DNA from: an uncultured Alphaproteobacteria bacterium
GTDB taxonomy: Bacteria; Pseudomonadota; Alphaproteobacteria; HIMB59; GCA-002718135
Length of the DNA stretch: 35,446 bases
Direction of reading: 5' to 3'
Assembly: GCA_902615625.1 (NCBI GenBank)
Contig: CACMPM010000015.1
Span: 1 to 35,446, forward strand
Positions within the stretch are counted from its first letter, which is position 1. The number at the start of each line of letters is the position of its first letter. Under the pieces are notes generated by a model. It did not search any database and was not told where the DNA came from. It saw only the letters and a program-made list of their open reading frames with translations. This document shows positions 6,568 to 15,496 of the stretch, one piece after another. The translations under genes and the position numbers were made by a program.

Positions 6568-8199
6568 TTATAACTCCTTTGCTTTTGTTCTTAATTCAAA
6601 CTTTTGTATCTTCCCTGTTGAAGTTTTTGGTAATTCACCAAAGATTACATGCTTTGGTCTTTTAAATCCAGCCATATTTTCTTTGCAAAACTGAATTATA
6701 TCCTCTTCTGTGGCATTTTTTCCAGGTGCTAATTCTACAAAAGCACATGGTGTTTCACCCCACTTCTCATCTGGCTTGGCAACAACTGCAACCAAGGAAA
6801 CAGCTGGGTGTTTAGCAACAACATTTTCCACTTCCACAGATGAAATATTTTCTCCTCCAGAAATTATGATATCTTTCGATCTATCTTTTATTTGAATATA
6901 TCCATCAGGATAGACAACCGCTAAATCACCAGAGTGAAACCATCCATTATTCATTGATGTTTCAGTTGCCTCTTTATTTTTATAATATCCTTTCATTACT
7001 ACATTACCTCGAATTAAAATCTCTCCCATGGTTTCTCCATCCATCGGAACTTTTTCATAGGTCTCTGGATCAGCAACACATACCTCTTCAGTATTTGGGT
7101 AACGAACACCTTGTCTTGCTTTAATATCAGCTTTTTCAGATTTTGATTGTGATTCCCATTCTTCATTCCAAGCACACTGAAGGATATGACCGTATGTTTC
7201 AGTTAATCCATATACATGCATAACTTCAAAACCTAAGTTATCCATCTTTTCAAGAATTGCACTCGTTGGTGGAGCACCAGCAGTTAATACATATACTTTA
7301 TGATTTATTTTTTTTTTATCTTTTTCATCAGCATTAGCAATTAAACTTAAAACTATAGGAGCGCCTCCAAAATGAGTTACTTTGTATTTATCTATTAAAT
7401 TATAAATATCTTTTGCAACAATGTACCTGCAGCAAATAATCTTTGCATGTATTAAAGCTGCTGTCCAAGGGTAGCCCCATCCGTTACAGTGGAACATTGG
7501 AACAGTATAAAGAAATGTTAATTTATTAGGCATGTTCCATGCCGTAACACTTCCTGTAGACATTAAATATGATCCACGGTGGTGATACACAACACCTTTT
7601 GGTTTACCAGTTGTGCCTGATGTATAGCTTAGTGAGATTGCTTGCCATTCATCTTCAGGTAAAGACCAATTATAATTGTCATCACCTGTTTGTAAAAATT
7701 CTTCATATGTCATTTCTCCAATTTGTTCACCCTCACCATCTTTAAAAACTGCCTGATCATCATGAATGTCAATAATAGGAATATTCTTCCGATATATTTT
7801 TAAAGCCTTTTTCATTGTAGGTGAAAATTGAGTATCAGTTATAAGAAGTTTTGCATCACTATGATCTAGAATATACGCAATTGTATCTGCATCAAGTCTA
7901 GTATTGATCGTATTAATAACGCCGCCAGTCATTGGGATAGAATAATGTGCTTCGAATAATTCTGGAGTATTTGCCGCTATGATTGAAACTGTACTTCCTT
8001 TTGTAATTCCTTTTTTTGCTAATGCACTAGCAAACTTGGTACATCGATTATAGGTTTCAAGCCAAGTGTAACTTCTTTTTCCATAAACTAAAGAGTCATA
8101 GTTTGGATAAATATCTTTCACGCGAGTTATAAAACTTAATGGTGATAGTGGGACAAAATTGGCTGAATTTTTATCTAGGTTTGTATCAAAATTACTCAT
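6568..8199 (-). CDS. Acyl-CoA ligase, AMP-binding (DmdB-like)
   Basis: A 543-residue adenylate-forming acid-CoA ligase. The AMP/phosphate loop SYTSGTTGKPKGVVYHHRG lies at about 191-209, the core motif YGLTETYG near the middle, GWFHSGDLAVVYPDGY and KDRSKDIIISGGENIS in the hinge region, and the catalytic Lys in LPKTSTGKIQKFELR near the end. The YHHRG and PMFHCNGWGYPW signatures and the length resemble the medium-chain/DmdB (3-methylmercaptopropionate-CoA ligase) subgroup rather than FadD. Substrate remains inference. An AGGAAACAG ribosome binding site precedes the ATG. The gene is 38 nt after the bifunctional beta-oxidation gene and abuts metY. Confidence 0.88.
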   Translation of the reverse strand: MSNFDTNLDKNSANFVPLSPLSFITRVKDIYPNYDSLVYGKRSYTWLETYNRCTKFASALAKKGITKGSTVSIIAANTPELFEAHYSIPMTGGVINTINTRLDADTIAYILDHSDAKLLITDTQFSPTMKKALKIYRKNIPIIDIHDDQAVFKDGEGEQIGEMTYEEFLQTGDDNYNWSLPEDEWQAISLSYTSGTTGKPKGVVYHHRGSYLMSTGSVTAWNMPNKLTFLYTVPMFHCNGWGYPWTAALIHAKIICCRYIVAKDIYNLIDKYKVTHFGGAPIVLSLIANADEKDKKKINHKVYVLTAGAPPTSAILEKMDNLGFEVMHVYGLTETYGHILQCAWNEEWESQSKSEKADIKARQGVRYPNTEEVCVADPETYEKVPMDGETMGEILIRGNVVMKGYYKNKEATETSMNNGWFHSGDLAVVYPDGYIQIKDRSKDIIISGGENISSVEVENVVAKHPAVSLVAVVAKPDEKWGETPCAFVELAPGKNATEEDIIQFCKENMAGFKRPKHVIFGELPKTSTGKIQKFELRTKAKEL

Positions 8200-8237
8200 C
8201 TGTTTCCTAAAAGGATCAAATACTACAAGAAATTAAT

Positions 8238-10472
8238 TTAATTTACTAATGGTTTTCCAGTTTCAAGAGTATGTTTTATTCGCTCTTGAGTTTTAGGCAT
8301 CTGGATAAGTCTCATGAAAGCTTCCAATTCAAGATTATAAAGATCATCTTCACTTAATTCATTATCAATATTTGTATTTCCACCACTAAGTACAAAAGCA
8401 ATTTGCTTACCTACTTCTAATCCGTGGTCTAAAATTTTATTTTCATTATATAGTGCTTCAAGTTTTTCAAACATTTTATCTCTGACAGCACTACCGCCTA
8501 AATTGAATTTAGGTTGAGATGGTTTTTCATAACCTCCCTCAATATTATTTAATAAATCGATAGCCGTTGATAATTGTCTGTCTCTATTTATTACCACCTT
8601 ATCCTTTTCTAAAAAGAATTGATTTGGCAGCGCTTCATTTGGTGAGGTAGCAGTAATAGCATAACCAATAAGATCAAAAACTTTCATAGACGCATATTCA
8701 GAATTTTCTTTACCTTCTGGAGTTTGTAACCAACGCCAAAGCATTTCCTTACAACCCCCACCAGCAGGAATGAGTCCAACTAAAGATTCAACTAATCCAA
8801 GAACAACATTTGTATGAGCAACGTTATAATCACAATGCAATACCACTTCAAAACCACCACCAATAGCAAGTCCTGATGGCGCAGCAATAAAAGGCTTATC
8901 TGCATATTTTATTGTTTTACACGTTTGTTGGAAATCAATTATAAATTTTTCAATTTTTGACCATTCATTATTTTTGGCAAATTCCATGACATAATTTAAA
9001 TTTACACCAGCAGAAAATTGCATTGCATCATTAATCACAATTGTGCTTTTATTATTTTGAGCAGCTTCTTTTAAAGCTAACATAGAGTCAGTATCTAAAG
9101 CGTTTGCCTTAGTAGTAAATTCAACAACCTGATATGATGAAGCATTTTTAATATTAGCAGAAGGGTTCTCAAAAGTTTTTTGTAAATTTAACGATCTTAA
9201 ATTATCAATACTTGAATCTAAATATCCAGGTCTTTTATTAAATTCAAAAACTCCCTTTAGATCTTTAAAGAAGTTAATATCAGTATTTTGATCAATAAAA
9301 TTTTTTGTATCAATATTTGAAAGCATTTCAAAAGGGCCAACAGTCCAATTAAAACCTAATCTTAGTGCATCATCTATGTCTATATATTTTGATGATACAT
9401 CAGGGATTAAATATGCAGCATACCTAATTACTTTTGTCAGAATTGATTTTGCATATTCGCCGTATTTGTCTTTTCTTTGAATGAGTTTATTTATGTCAAT
9501 TTTATCTCCCATACCTAAATTAATTTTCTGACTTGGGTGATACGCGCCAGTTTCTAAATTAATAGCTTCAAGAATTTTTTTACCATCAGATTTATTCATT
9601 CTATAAAAACCACCCTTACCTTTTCTTCCTGTATACCCAGTTTCAATAAGTTTTGTGACCAATGGAATTTCTTGTGCAACCTCGTGGAAAGGATCTTCTT
9701 TTGGGAGTTCTTTGATAAAACTTTTTAAAACATCAGCCATCAAATCGATACCAATTAAATCGTATAGCCCAAAAATTCCAGTCTTCGGGATACCCATTGG
9801 TCTTCCAAATACTGCATCAGCTTCTTCAATTGATATCTTCATTTTAAAAGCTTCAGTCATAGCAACTTGCATTGCATAAACTCCAATCCTGTTTCCAATA
9901 AATCCTGGAGTGTCGTTACAAATAATTACACCTTTACCAAGTTTTTCATCACAAAATTGTTTTAATAAATTTATTTTTTCAATGTCATTAACTTCTTCAG
10001 TTACTATCTCGAGCAATGCCATATATCGAACTGGGTTAAAAAAATGAGTAATGCAAAAATTTTTTTTCATTTCATCTGACATATTTGCAGATAAGATTTT
10101 CAATGGAATTGTAGATGTATTAGATGAAATTATAGAATTGTTCTTTCTTGTAGTCTGAATTTTATCATAAATGTTATGTTTAATATCTATTCTCTCAACA
10201 ACAGCCTCCACAACCCAATCAGCTTCCGCAACTTCAATAAAGTCATCCTCAATATTTCCAACCTTAATTAATTCTGCTTTGTTTTTTTCTACTAAAAGTG
10301 GAGGTCGTGATTTTTTAATTCTTTCTTTAGCGTTTTCTGTAATTTGGTTTCTAGATCCTTCTTTTGAAGGTAAGTCTAGAAGTGTAACATCAATATTAGC
10401 ATTTGCTATTTGGGCTGCGATTCCACTGCCCATAGTGCCAGATCCTATTACTACTACTTTTTTAATATTCAT
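8238..10472 (-). CDS. 3-hydroxyacyl-CoA dehydrogenase/enoyl-CoA hydratase
   Basis: A 744-residue bifunctional beta-oxidation enzyme with the dehydrogenase first and hydratase last, the reverse of FadB/FadJ. The N-terminal Rossmann motif VIGSGTMGSGIA is at 8-19, and the catalytic His143/Glu155 region reads ITHFFNPVRYMALLEIV. The helical 3HCDH C-domain follows at about 190-290, with a second copy around 340-430. The crotonase-like hydratase domain spans about 450-660, with oxyanion segment SGLAIGGGFEVVLHCDY and LGLVESLVGLIPAGGG carrying an acidic residue. This arrangement is known in alphaproteobacteria. It is the first gene of the reverse-strand operon with the acyl-CoA ligase, so it presumably processes the CoA esters that enzyme forms. 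Confidence 0.88.
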   Translation of the reverse strand: MNIKKVVVIGSGTMGSGIAAQIANANIDVTLLDLPSKEGSRNQITENAKERIKKSRPPLLVEKNKAELIKVGNIEDDFIEVAEADWVVEAVVERIDIKHNIYDKIQTTRKNNSIISSNTSTIPLKILSANMSDEMKKNFCITHFFNPVRYMALLEIVTEEVNDIEKINLLKQFCDEKLGKGVIICNDTPGFIGNRIGVYAMQVAMTEAFKMKISIEEADAVFGRPMGIPKTGIFGLYDLIGIDLMADVLKSFIKELPKEDPFHEVAQEIPLVTKLIETGYTGRKGKGGFYRMNKSDGKKILEAINLETGAYHPSQKINLGMGDKIDINKLIQRKDKYGEYAKSILTKVIRYAAYLIPDVSSKYIDIDDALRLGFNWTVGPFEMLSNIDTKNFIDQNTDINFFKDLKGVFEFNKRPGYLDSSIDNLRSLNLQKTFENPSANIKNASSYQVVEFTTKANALDTDSMLALKEAAQNNKSTIVINDAMQFSAGVNLNYVMEFAKNNEWSKIEKFIIDFQQTCKTIKYADKPFIAAPSGLAIGGGFEVVLHCDYNVAHTNVVLGLVESLVGLIPAGGGCKEMLWRWLQTPEGKENSEYASMKVFDLIGYAITATSPNEALPNQFFLEKDKVVINRDRQLSTAIDLLNNIEGGYEKPSQPKFNLGGSAVRDKMFEKLEALYNENKILDHGLEVGKQIAFVLSGGNTNIDNELSEDDLYNLELEAFMRLIQMPKTQERIKHTLETGKPLVN

Positions 10473-10576
10473 GTGAACTCTATAAAGGTGAGCTTATATA
10501 AGAAAAATTTGATGTATGAAAATAATTTAAGCATAAGGGTGGAAATTAATATAAATATCTCTTATAGGCGCGCAAA

Positions 10577-11959
10577 ATGAAAAAAAATCCTTCAAGAAAT
10601 GTCCATTTTTCAAAAGGGCCTAGTGATATTTTAGATGCAATTAATACATCTATAGATATCGATCAACGTCTGTATAAAGAAGATATAACTGGGTCAATAG
10701 CGCATGCTAGAATGCTCGGCAAACAAAAAATAATAAATAAAAAAGAACAAAGTGCAATAGTCTCTGGACTTAAAGCAATAGAAAGAGATATTGAAAAAAA
10801 CAAGGTCGTATTTTCAAAAAAACTTGAAGATATTCATATGAACATTGAAAGTTTATTATTTAAGAAAATTGGAAAAATTGCAGGAAAGCTTCATACTGCA
10901 AGATCTAGAAATGATCAGGTAGTAACTGATTTAAAATTATGGGTTAAAAAAGAATCCAAAATTTTAGATAGTGAACTAAAAAAATTTCAGAGAACTTTAA
11001 TTAATATTGCAACAAAAAATACTGAAACAATTATGCCAGGTTACACTCATTTACAGATTGCTCAACCAATAACATTGGCTCATCATGTTTTAGCTTACGT
11101 TGAAATGATTGGTAGAGACAGAACAAGACTTGAAGATTGTTTATATCGTCTTAATGAAAACCCATTAGGTGTAGCTGCACTTGCAGGGACTTCTTTTCCT
11201 ATTGATAGAAAATATACAACTAAAGAGTTGGGATTTAGAGAGCCAACAAAAAATGCTATGGACACTGTCTCAGATAGAGACTTTGTAATAGAATTTTTAT
11301 TTGTCCTATCACTAATTTCTGTTCATTTATCAAAAATAGCAGAGGAAATAGTACTTTGGTCAAATCAACAATTTAATTTTATAAATTTACCAGATGATCT
11401 TTCAACTGGTAGTTCAATTATGCCTCAGAAAAAAAATCCAGATGGTGCAGAGCTTGTTAGAGGAAAAACAAGTATTATCATTAGTAATTTAAGTTCAATG
11501 CTTAATATTATTAAAGGGTTACCTCTTTCTTATAGTAAAGACTTACAAGACGATAAACAAATAACATTTAATTCATACGACAATGTTTCATTGTGTATAA
11601 AAGTTATGAATGAAATTTTATCAAAATCTACATTCAACAAAACTAGAATGAAAGAGTTGATTGATAATTCAAATGCAACCGCCACCGATTTGACTAATTG
11701 GTTGGTTCAAAATCTTAGATATTCATTTAGAGATGCTTATGTTGTTACAGGAAAGATTGTTTCTTATTGTTCAAAACAAGATAGAAACATAGATTCATTA
11801 TCTCTTGGAGAATTAAAAAAATTTGACAAAAATATAACAGCTGAAGCAAAAAAAGTGCTATCAACTACTAACAGTGTTAAATCAAAATTAAGTTTTGGGG
11901 GTACAGCTCCTGAAATTACTAAAAAAATGATAAAAATTGTTATAAAAAAATACTTATAA
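10577..11959 (+). CDS. argH: Argininosuccinate lyase
   Basis: A 460-residue fumarase/aspartase superfamily enzyme that splits argininosuccinate into arginine and fumarate, the last step of arginine synthesis. Seen: HTARSRNDQVVTDLK at 106-120, the catalytic His in GYTHLQIAQP (His158), and the mobile signature loop GSSIMPQKKNPDG at 278-290 containing the catalytic serine. Length matches the family. The gene is divergent from the beta-oxidation operon across a 104-base intergenic region. Its stop codon overlaps the ATG of the small lipoprotein gene by one base, so argH, the lipoprotein and lysA form an operon. Confidence 0.95.
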   Translation: MKKNPSRNVHFSKGPSDILDAINTSIDIDQRLYKEDITGSIAHARMLGKQKIINKKEQSAIVSGLKAIERDIEKNKVVFSKKLEDIHMNIESLLFKKIGKIAGKLHTARSRNDQVVTDLKLWVKKESKILDSELKKFQRTLINIATKNTETIMPGYTHLQIAQPITLAHHVLAYVEMIGRDRTRLEDCLYRLNENPLGVAALAGTSFPIDRKYTTKELGFREPTKNAMDTVSDRDFVIEFLFVLSLISVHLSKIAEEIVLWSNQQFNFINLPDDLSTGSSIMPQKKNPDGAELVRGKTSIIISNLSSMLNIIKGLPLSYSKDLQDDKQITFNSYDNVSLCIKVMNEILSKSTFNKTRMKELIDNSNATATDLTNWLVQNLRYSFRDAYVVTGKIVSYCSKQDRNIDSLSLGELKKFDKNITAEAKKVLSTTNSVKSKLSFGGTAPEITKKMIKIVIKKYL

Positions 11960-12144
11960 TGATCAGAGTAATATTATTATCATTTTTGTTGTTTACTTTT
12001 AGCTGTGGTAAAGTTGGTCCTTTAAGTTTGCCAGAAGATCAAGTAGACAAATCCGTTATTACATATCCATGTGATGAAGCATGTTTAGAGAAATTAGAAG
12101 AAGAGAAAAAGCGTCAACAATCCGTTATTATAAATACTGAATAA
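11959..12144 (+). CDS. lptM: LptM-like small lipoprotein
   Basis: A 61-residue putative lipoprotein: a short hydrophobic signal (residues 4-15) ending at Cys16 in FTFSCGK, then KVGPLSLPED, the CGxxGPLxLP pattern of LptM (YifL). In E. coli LptM is an outer-membrane lipoprotein that assists oxidative maturation of the LptD transporter; transfer of that role here is inference. The rest is acidic/charged with two further cysteines (CDEAC). The lipobox has Phe at -2, which is unusual but hydrophobic. Its location between argH and lysA is the standard alphaproteobacterial site, which strengthens the call. The lysA ATG follows its stop directly. Confidence 0.82.
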   Translation: MIRVILLSFLLFTFSCGKVGPLSLPEDQVDKSVITYPCDEACLEKLEEEKKRQQSVIINTE

Positions 12145-13386
12145 ATGTTAACTTATAAAAATAACGAACCATATATTGAGGGTACTTCTTTATATGACTT
12201 AGTTAAAGTTTGTCAGACACCTTTTTATGTGTATTCACAAGAAAAAATTATTAATCAAGTTAATAAAACTAAAAATATTTTAGGTAACAATATTTTTTAT
12301 TCAATTAAGTCTAATTCAAATCAAGCTATTTTGAAATTAATGAACTCGTTAGATATTGGAGCAGATGTAGTGTCAGTTGGTGAATTAAAAAGAGCTTTGG
12401 AAGCTGGTTTCGATCCAAATAAAATAATTTTTGAAGGTGTTGGAAAATCTGAACAAGACTTACTCTTTGCTATGCATAAAAATATACGTTTAATTAATGC
12501 TGAATCTTTAGAAGAAATAAAACTGCTCGATAATTTAGCAAATGAAAAAAATAAAATCGTTGATATTGGTGTTAGACTTAATCCAGATGTTGATGGTGAG
12601 ACTTTAAGTAAAATTTCAACAGGAAAAAAAACTGATAAGTTTGGTATTGAATTTGAAAATTTAGATAAAATTATCAAATTAGTTAAAAGTTGTAAAAATT
12701 TAAATTTAATTGGTATTAGTTGTCATATTGGAAGTCAAATTAGTAAAATTGAGGCGTATAAAAATACGTTTTCTCAAATGAAAATGGCTGCAGAAAAGTT
12801 TATTGAATCAGGTATTAATATCAAGCATGTAGATCTGGGTGGAGGCTTTCATGTTAAATATGAAGATTCTGATCCTAACTTTAATATTGAGATGGTCAAA
12901 GAAGAACTTGATAAATGTTTTGCGCAAACAAACTATGAATTATCGTTTGAGCCTGGTCGATATTTAATTGCTGAGGCTGGAGTTACAGTTACCTCTATTC
13001 TTACAATTAAGAATAATGGAGGTATAAATTATTTAATTGTTGATGCTGGTATGAGTACATTGATACGTCCAGCGATGTACGGTGCACATCATGAAATATC
13101 AGCGATAAATGTAAACTCAGAGGAATTTATGGATTATGCTATTGCTGGTCCTATTTGTGAAAGTTCAGATGTTTTTTTAAAAAATATTAAATTGGCTAAA
13201 CAAAAAATTGGTGATCTACTAGTTATAAAAAATACAGGAGCCTATGGAAAAGTAATGTCTTCAAATTATAACTCTAGACCATTACCCTCTGAAATTTTAG
13301 TATACAATGATAATTATGCAATTATTTATTCTCCAGAGAAAATTGAGAAAACAATTGAAGCAGATATTATTCCGAGTTGGTTGTAA
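12145..13386 (+). CDS. lysA: Diaminopimelate decarboxylase
   Basis: A 413-residue fold-III PLP decarboxylase converting meso-diaminopimelate to lysine, the last step of lysine synthesis. Visible: PLP Lys55 in FYSIKSNSN, SCHIGSQI with the conserved His around residue 193, the glycine loop DLGGGFHVKY, the EPGRYLIAEAG phosphate-binding region, and the C-terminal GPICESSD and GAYGKVMSSNYNSRP motifs supplying the catalytic Cys and Tyr. Length is normal. It begins immediately after the lptM stop. Its own stop abuts the stop of the convergent zinc-ribbon gene without a single spare base. Confidence 0.95.
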   Translation: MLTYKNNEPYIEGTSLYDLVKVCQTPFYVYSQEKIINQVNKTKNILGNNIFYSIKSNSNQAILKLMNSLDIGADVVSVGELKRALEAGFDPNKIIFEGVGKSEQDLLFAMHKNIRLINAESLEEIKLLDNLANEKNKIVDIGVRLNPDVDGETLSKISTGKKTDKFGIEFENLDKIIKLVKSCKNLNLIGISCHIGSQISKIEAYKNTFSQMKMAAEKFIESGINIKHVDLGGGFHVKYEDSDPNFNIEMVKEELDKCFAQTNYELSFEPGRYLIAEAGVTVTSILTIKNNGGINYLIVDAGMSTLIRPAMYGAHHEISAINVNSEEFMDYAIAGPICESSDVFLKNIKLAKQKIGDLLVIKNTGAYGKVMSSNYNSRPLPSEILVYNDNYAIIYSPEKIEKTIEADIIPSWL

Positions 13387-13830
13387 CTAATTTAAAGTAT
13401 TGTGTATAATTTTTGCTAAGTCTGAAATTATCAAATTTAAATTAAAAAAAAATTCCCTAATATAGAACTCAATAATAATAAAAGTATTTACACCGTAGGA
13501 TCGATAAATCCATATTGCTAAAATTACAACTATAGCTAGAGCAATTACTATAGTTGAATTAATAACACTTGGTTTTTCTTGTCTTACAACTGTACTTGGT
13601 AAATTTTTGACTGGACCTTTTTCTAATTTTTCTTTTTGTTTATTATTTTTTAAATTTTGATCGAATTCTTCTTTTTTTGTGGATGGGACTGTTGATGTAA
13701 CATCAGTATCATCTAATTCTTGAAACCATTGATGATTACAATTTGCGCATTCAACCATTCTACCATTTGGTTTAAGATCTGCAGAATTTAACAAATACTT
13801 GAATTCACAATTAGAGCAAACAATGAACAT
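13387..13830 (-). CDS. Zinc-ribbon, single-TM protein
   Basis: A 147-residue protein. The N-terminal MJ0042-type zinc ribbon has CSNC (Cys5/Cys8) and CANC (Cys28/Cys31) followed by HQWF. A Lys/Glu-rich linker (45-85) leads to one transmembrane helix at about 91-109, and a hydrophobic, Asn/Phe-rich C-terminal tail follows. This architecture (zinc ribbon, linker, TM, short tail) is a conserved alphaproteobacterial hypothetical family, with the ribbon presumably cytoplasmic. No biochemical role is established. It is divergent from plsC, with about 50 bases between the starts. Confidence 0.82.
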   Translation of the reverse strand: MFIVCSNCEFKYLLNSADLKPNGRMVECANCNHQWFQELDDTDVTSTVPSTKKEEFDQNLKNNKQKEKLEKGPVKNLPSTVVRQEKPSVINSTIVIALAIVVILAIWIYRSYGVNTFIIIEFYIREFFFNLNLIISDLAKIIHNTLN

Positions 13831-13880
13831 AAATTATATATAGATCAGTCAGGCTAGTATATAAAACAAAATCATTAAGT

Positions 13881-14588
13881 ATGTTAATTTTAAAAAGTAT
13901 AATATTTTATATTTCCTTGGTTATATGGACTGTGTTGATGGGTATTGTGTGTTTACCTTTTCTCTTATTACCAAGTTATTTACTTAAATATCCAACAAAA
14001 CTTTGGATACGTGTTATTTTTGTTTTTCTTAATCTTATTTGTAATATTAAACATAAAATTGAGGGTTTAGAAAATATTCCAAATGAAAGTGTCTTAATTG
14101 CATCTAAACATCAGTCCGCTTTTGAGACACTCGCACTCTATTACTATTTAAAAGATTGTTTTTTTGTCCATAAAAGAGAGCTTTTCTTTATACCAATTTT
14201 TGGCCAATATTTATTCAAGTCTAATATGGTTGCGATTAATAGAGATGGTGGAACAAAAACTATGAGAGATATGTTACAAAAAGTTCAATCAAAATTATCT
14301 TTTGGATCTTCAATTATTATTTTTCCAGAAGGAACAAGAAAGCTACCTGGTAGTAAACCTGATTATAAGACAGGTTTTATTGGAATTTATAATCATACAA
14401 AAAGAAAAATCCTTCCTGTAGCTTTAAATTCAGGTTTGTGTTGGCCAAAACAATCATGGGTATTAGAAAAAGGATTAATTACTATAAAATTTTTACCGAT
14501 AATTGATGAAGGTCTAGATAAAAAAGTTTTATTAAACGAAGTTCAGAATAGAATAGAAACTGCTTCAAATTTATTATTGGATAACTAA
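13881..14588 (+). CDS. plsC: 1-acyl-glycerol-3-phosphate acyltransferase
   Basis: A 235-residue membrane-associated acyltransferase that makes phosphatidic acid from lysophosphatidic acid. A hydrophobic N-terminus (residues 4-33) anchors it. Acyltransferase motif I is HQSAFE (His77 to Glu82), i.e. HX4E in place of the usual HX4D; KHQSxxE variants are, as I recall, common among alphaproteobacterial homologues. Motif II region VAINRDGG is at 117-124, motif III FPEGTRK at 148-154, and a motif IV-like LPVALNSG follows. It stops 4 nt inside the convergent tyrC gene. An ornithine-lipid or other acyltransferase is a less likely alternative. Confidence 0.87.
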   Translation: MLILKSIIFYISLVIWTVLMGIVCLPFLLLPSYLLKYPTKLWIRVIFVFLNLICNIKHKIEGLENIPNESVLIASKHQSAFETLALYYYLKDCFFVHKRELFFIPIFGQYLFKSNMVAINRDGGTKTMRDMLQKVQSKLSFGSSIIIFPEGTRKLPGSKPDYKTGFIGIYNHTKRKILPVALNSGLCWPKQSWVLEKGLITIKFLPIIDEGLDKKVLLNEVQNRIETASNLLLDN

Positions 14589-15496
14589 TTCTTTTCTGTT
14601 GGGTCAAAAGTTCCTGCTTGACCAATCTCTTCAATAATTTTTCTAATTTCTTTTGATTTTATAAATTTTTCTTCCAAATATTTTAAATCATTATTTCTTA
14701 TTGCTTTTTGATAAGTAAGTAGATCTTCACTAAAACGACCAAGCATTTCTAAAACGGCTTCTTTATTTTTTTCATAAACATCACGCCACATTACTGGATC
14801 ACTACCTGCCAATCTTGTGAAATCTCTAAAACCTGCAGCTGAATATTTAATTACTTCATCTTTCATTTGAGTTTCAAGCTCTGTTGCAGTTCCTACGACA
14901 GAATATGCAATGAGTTGTGGAATATGAGATGTCATAGCTAGTACTCTGTCATGACGTTTAGGTTCCATGATTTCTATATTCATTCCGAATGACTCCCAAA
15001 TATCTGAAACTGATCTTGTTATCTCACTCTGAGTTTCTGTTGGGGTCAAAATACAATACCTATTCTCAAACAGCTTTGCGAAACCAAATTTTGGTCCACT
15101 TTTCTCTAATCCAGCAATGGGGTGAGCAGGAACAAATAAAATTTTTTTATTATTAATTGATTCTTTAAAATCTTCTATAACACTTACTTTTGTTGAACCA
15201 ACATCTGTTACTAGTGTTGTTTCATTAACATAGCTATTCAATTGCTTAAATATATCCCTATATGAACTTAAAGGTGTACAAATAAAAATAATATCAAATT
15301 GTTGATTATGTTTATTTAAATCACTCTCTATTGCATCCACAAGATTTAAATTTTTTGAAATACTTATTACCTCACTGTCCTTATCAATAGCAAAAATTTT
15401 TTTTGATAATTGTTTTTCCTTTAGAGCCCTTGCTATGGATGATCCAATTAATCCCATACCAATGACCAGAGCTGAATCATAAGTTATTTTAGACAT
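14585..15496 (-). CDS. tyrC: Prephenate/arogenate dehydrogenase
   Basis: A 303-residue TyrA-family oxidoreductase that oxidatively decarboxylates prephenate (or arogenate) on the way to tyrosine. Rossmann motif VIGMGLIGSSIARAL at 11-25, FICTPLSSY near 90, VTDVGSTKVSV with the following PAHPIAGLEKSGP segment (the substrate-binding His), and the helical dimerisation domain with AMTSHIPQLIAY and GFRDFTRLAGSDPVMWRD all match. No ACT or chorismate mutase domain is attached; the mutase is instead fused to the upstream aminotransferase, with which this gene overlaps by 8 nt. The two genes together cover chorismate to tyrosine, apart from substrate-specificity questions. Confidence 0.92.
   Translation of the reverse strand: MSKITYDSALVIGMGLIGSSIARALKEKQLSKKIFAIDKDSEVISISKNLNLVDAIESDLNKHNQQFDIIFICTPLSSYRDIFKQLNSYVNETTLVTDVGSTKVSVIEDFKESINNKKILFVPAHPIAGLEKSGPKFGFAKLFENRYCILTPTETQSEITRSVSDIWESFGMNIEIMEPKRHDRVLAMTSHIPQLIAYSVVGTATELETQMKDEVIKYSAAGFRDFTRLAGSDPVMWRDVYEKNKEAVLEMLGRFSEDLLTYQKAIRNNDLKYLEEKFIKSKEIRKIIEEIGQAGTFDPTEKN

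Noticed and set aside
8238-10576. Forward-strand open frames opposite the bifunctional dehydrogenase gene.
   Set aside because: They are antisense shadows of a clearly conserved protein with no ribosome binding site or family match of their own.
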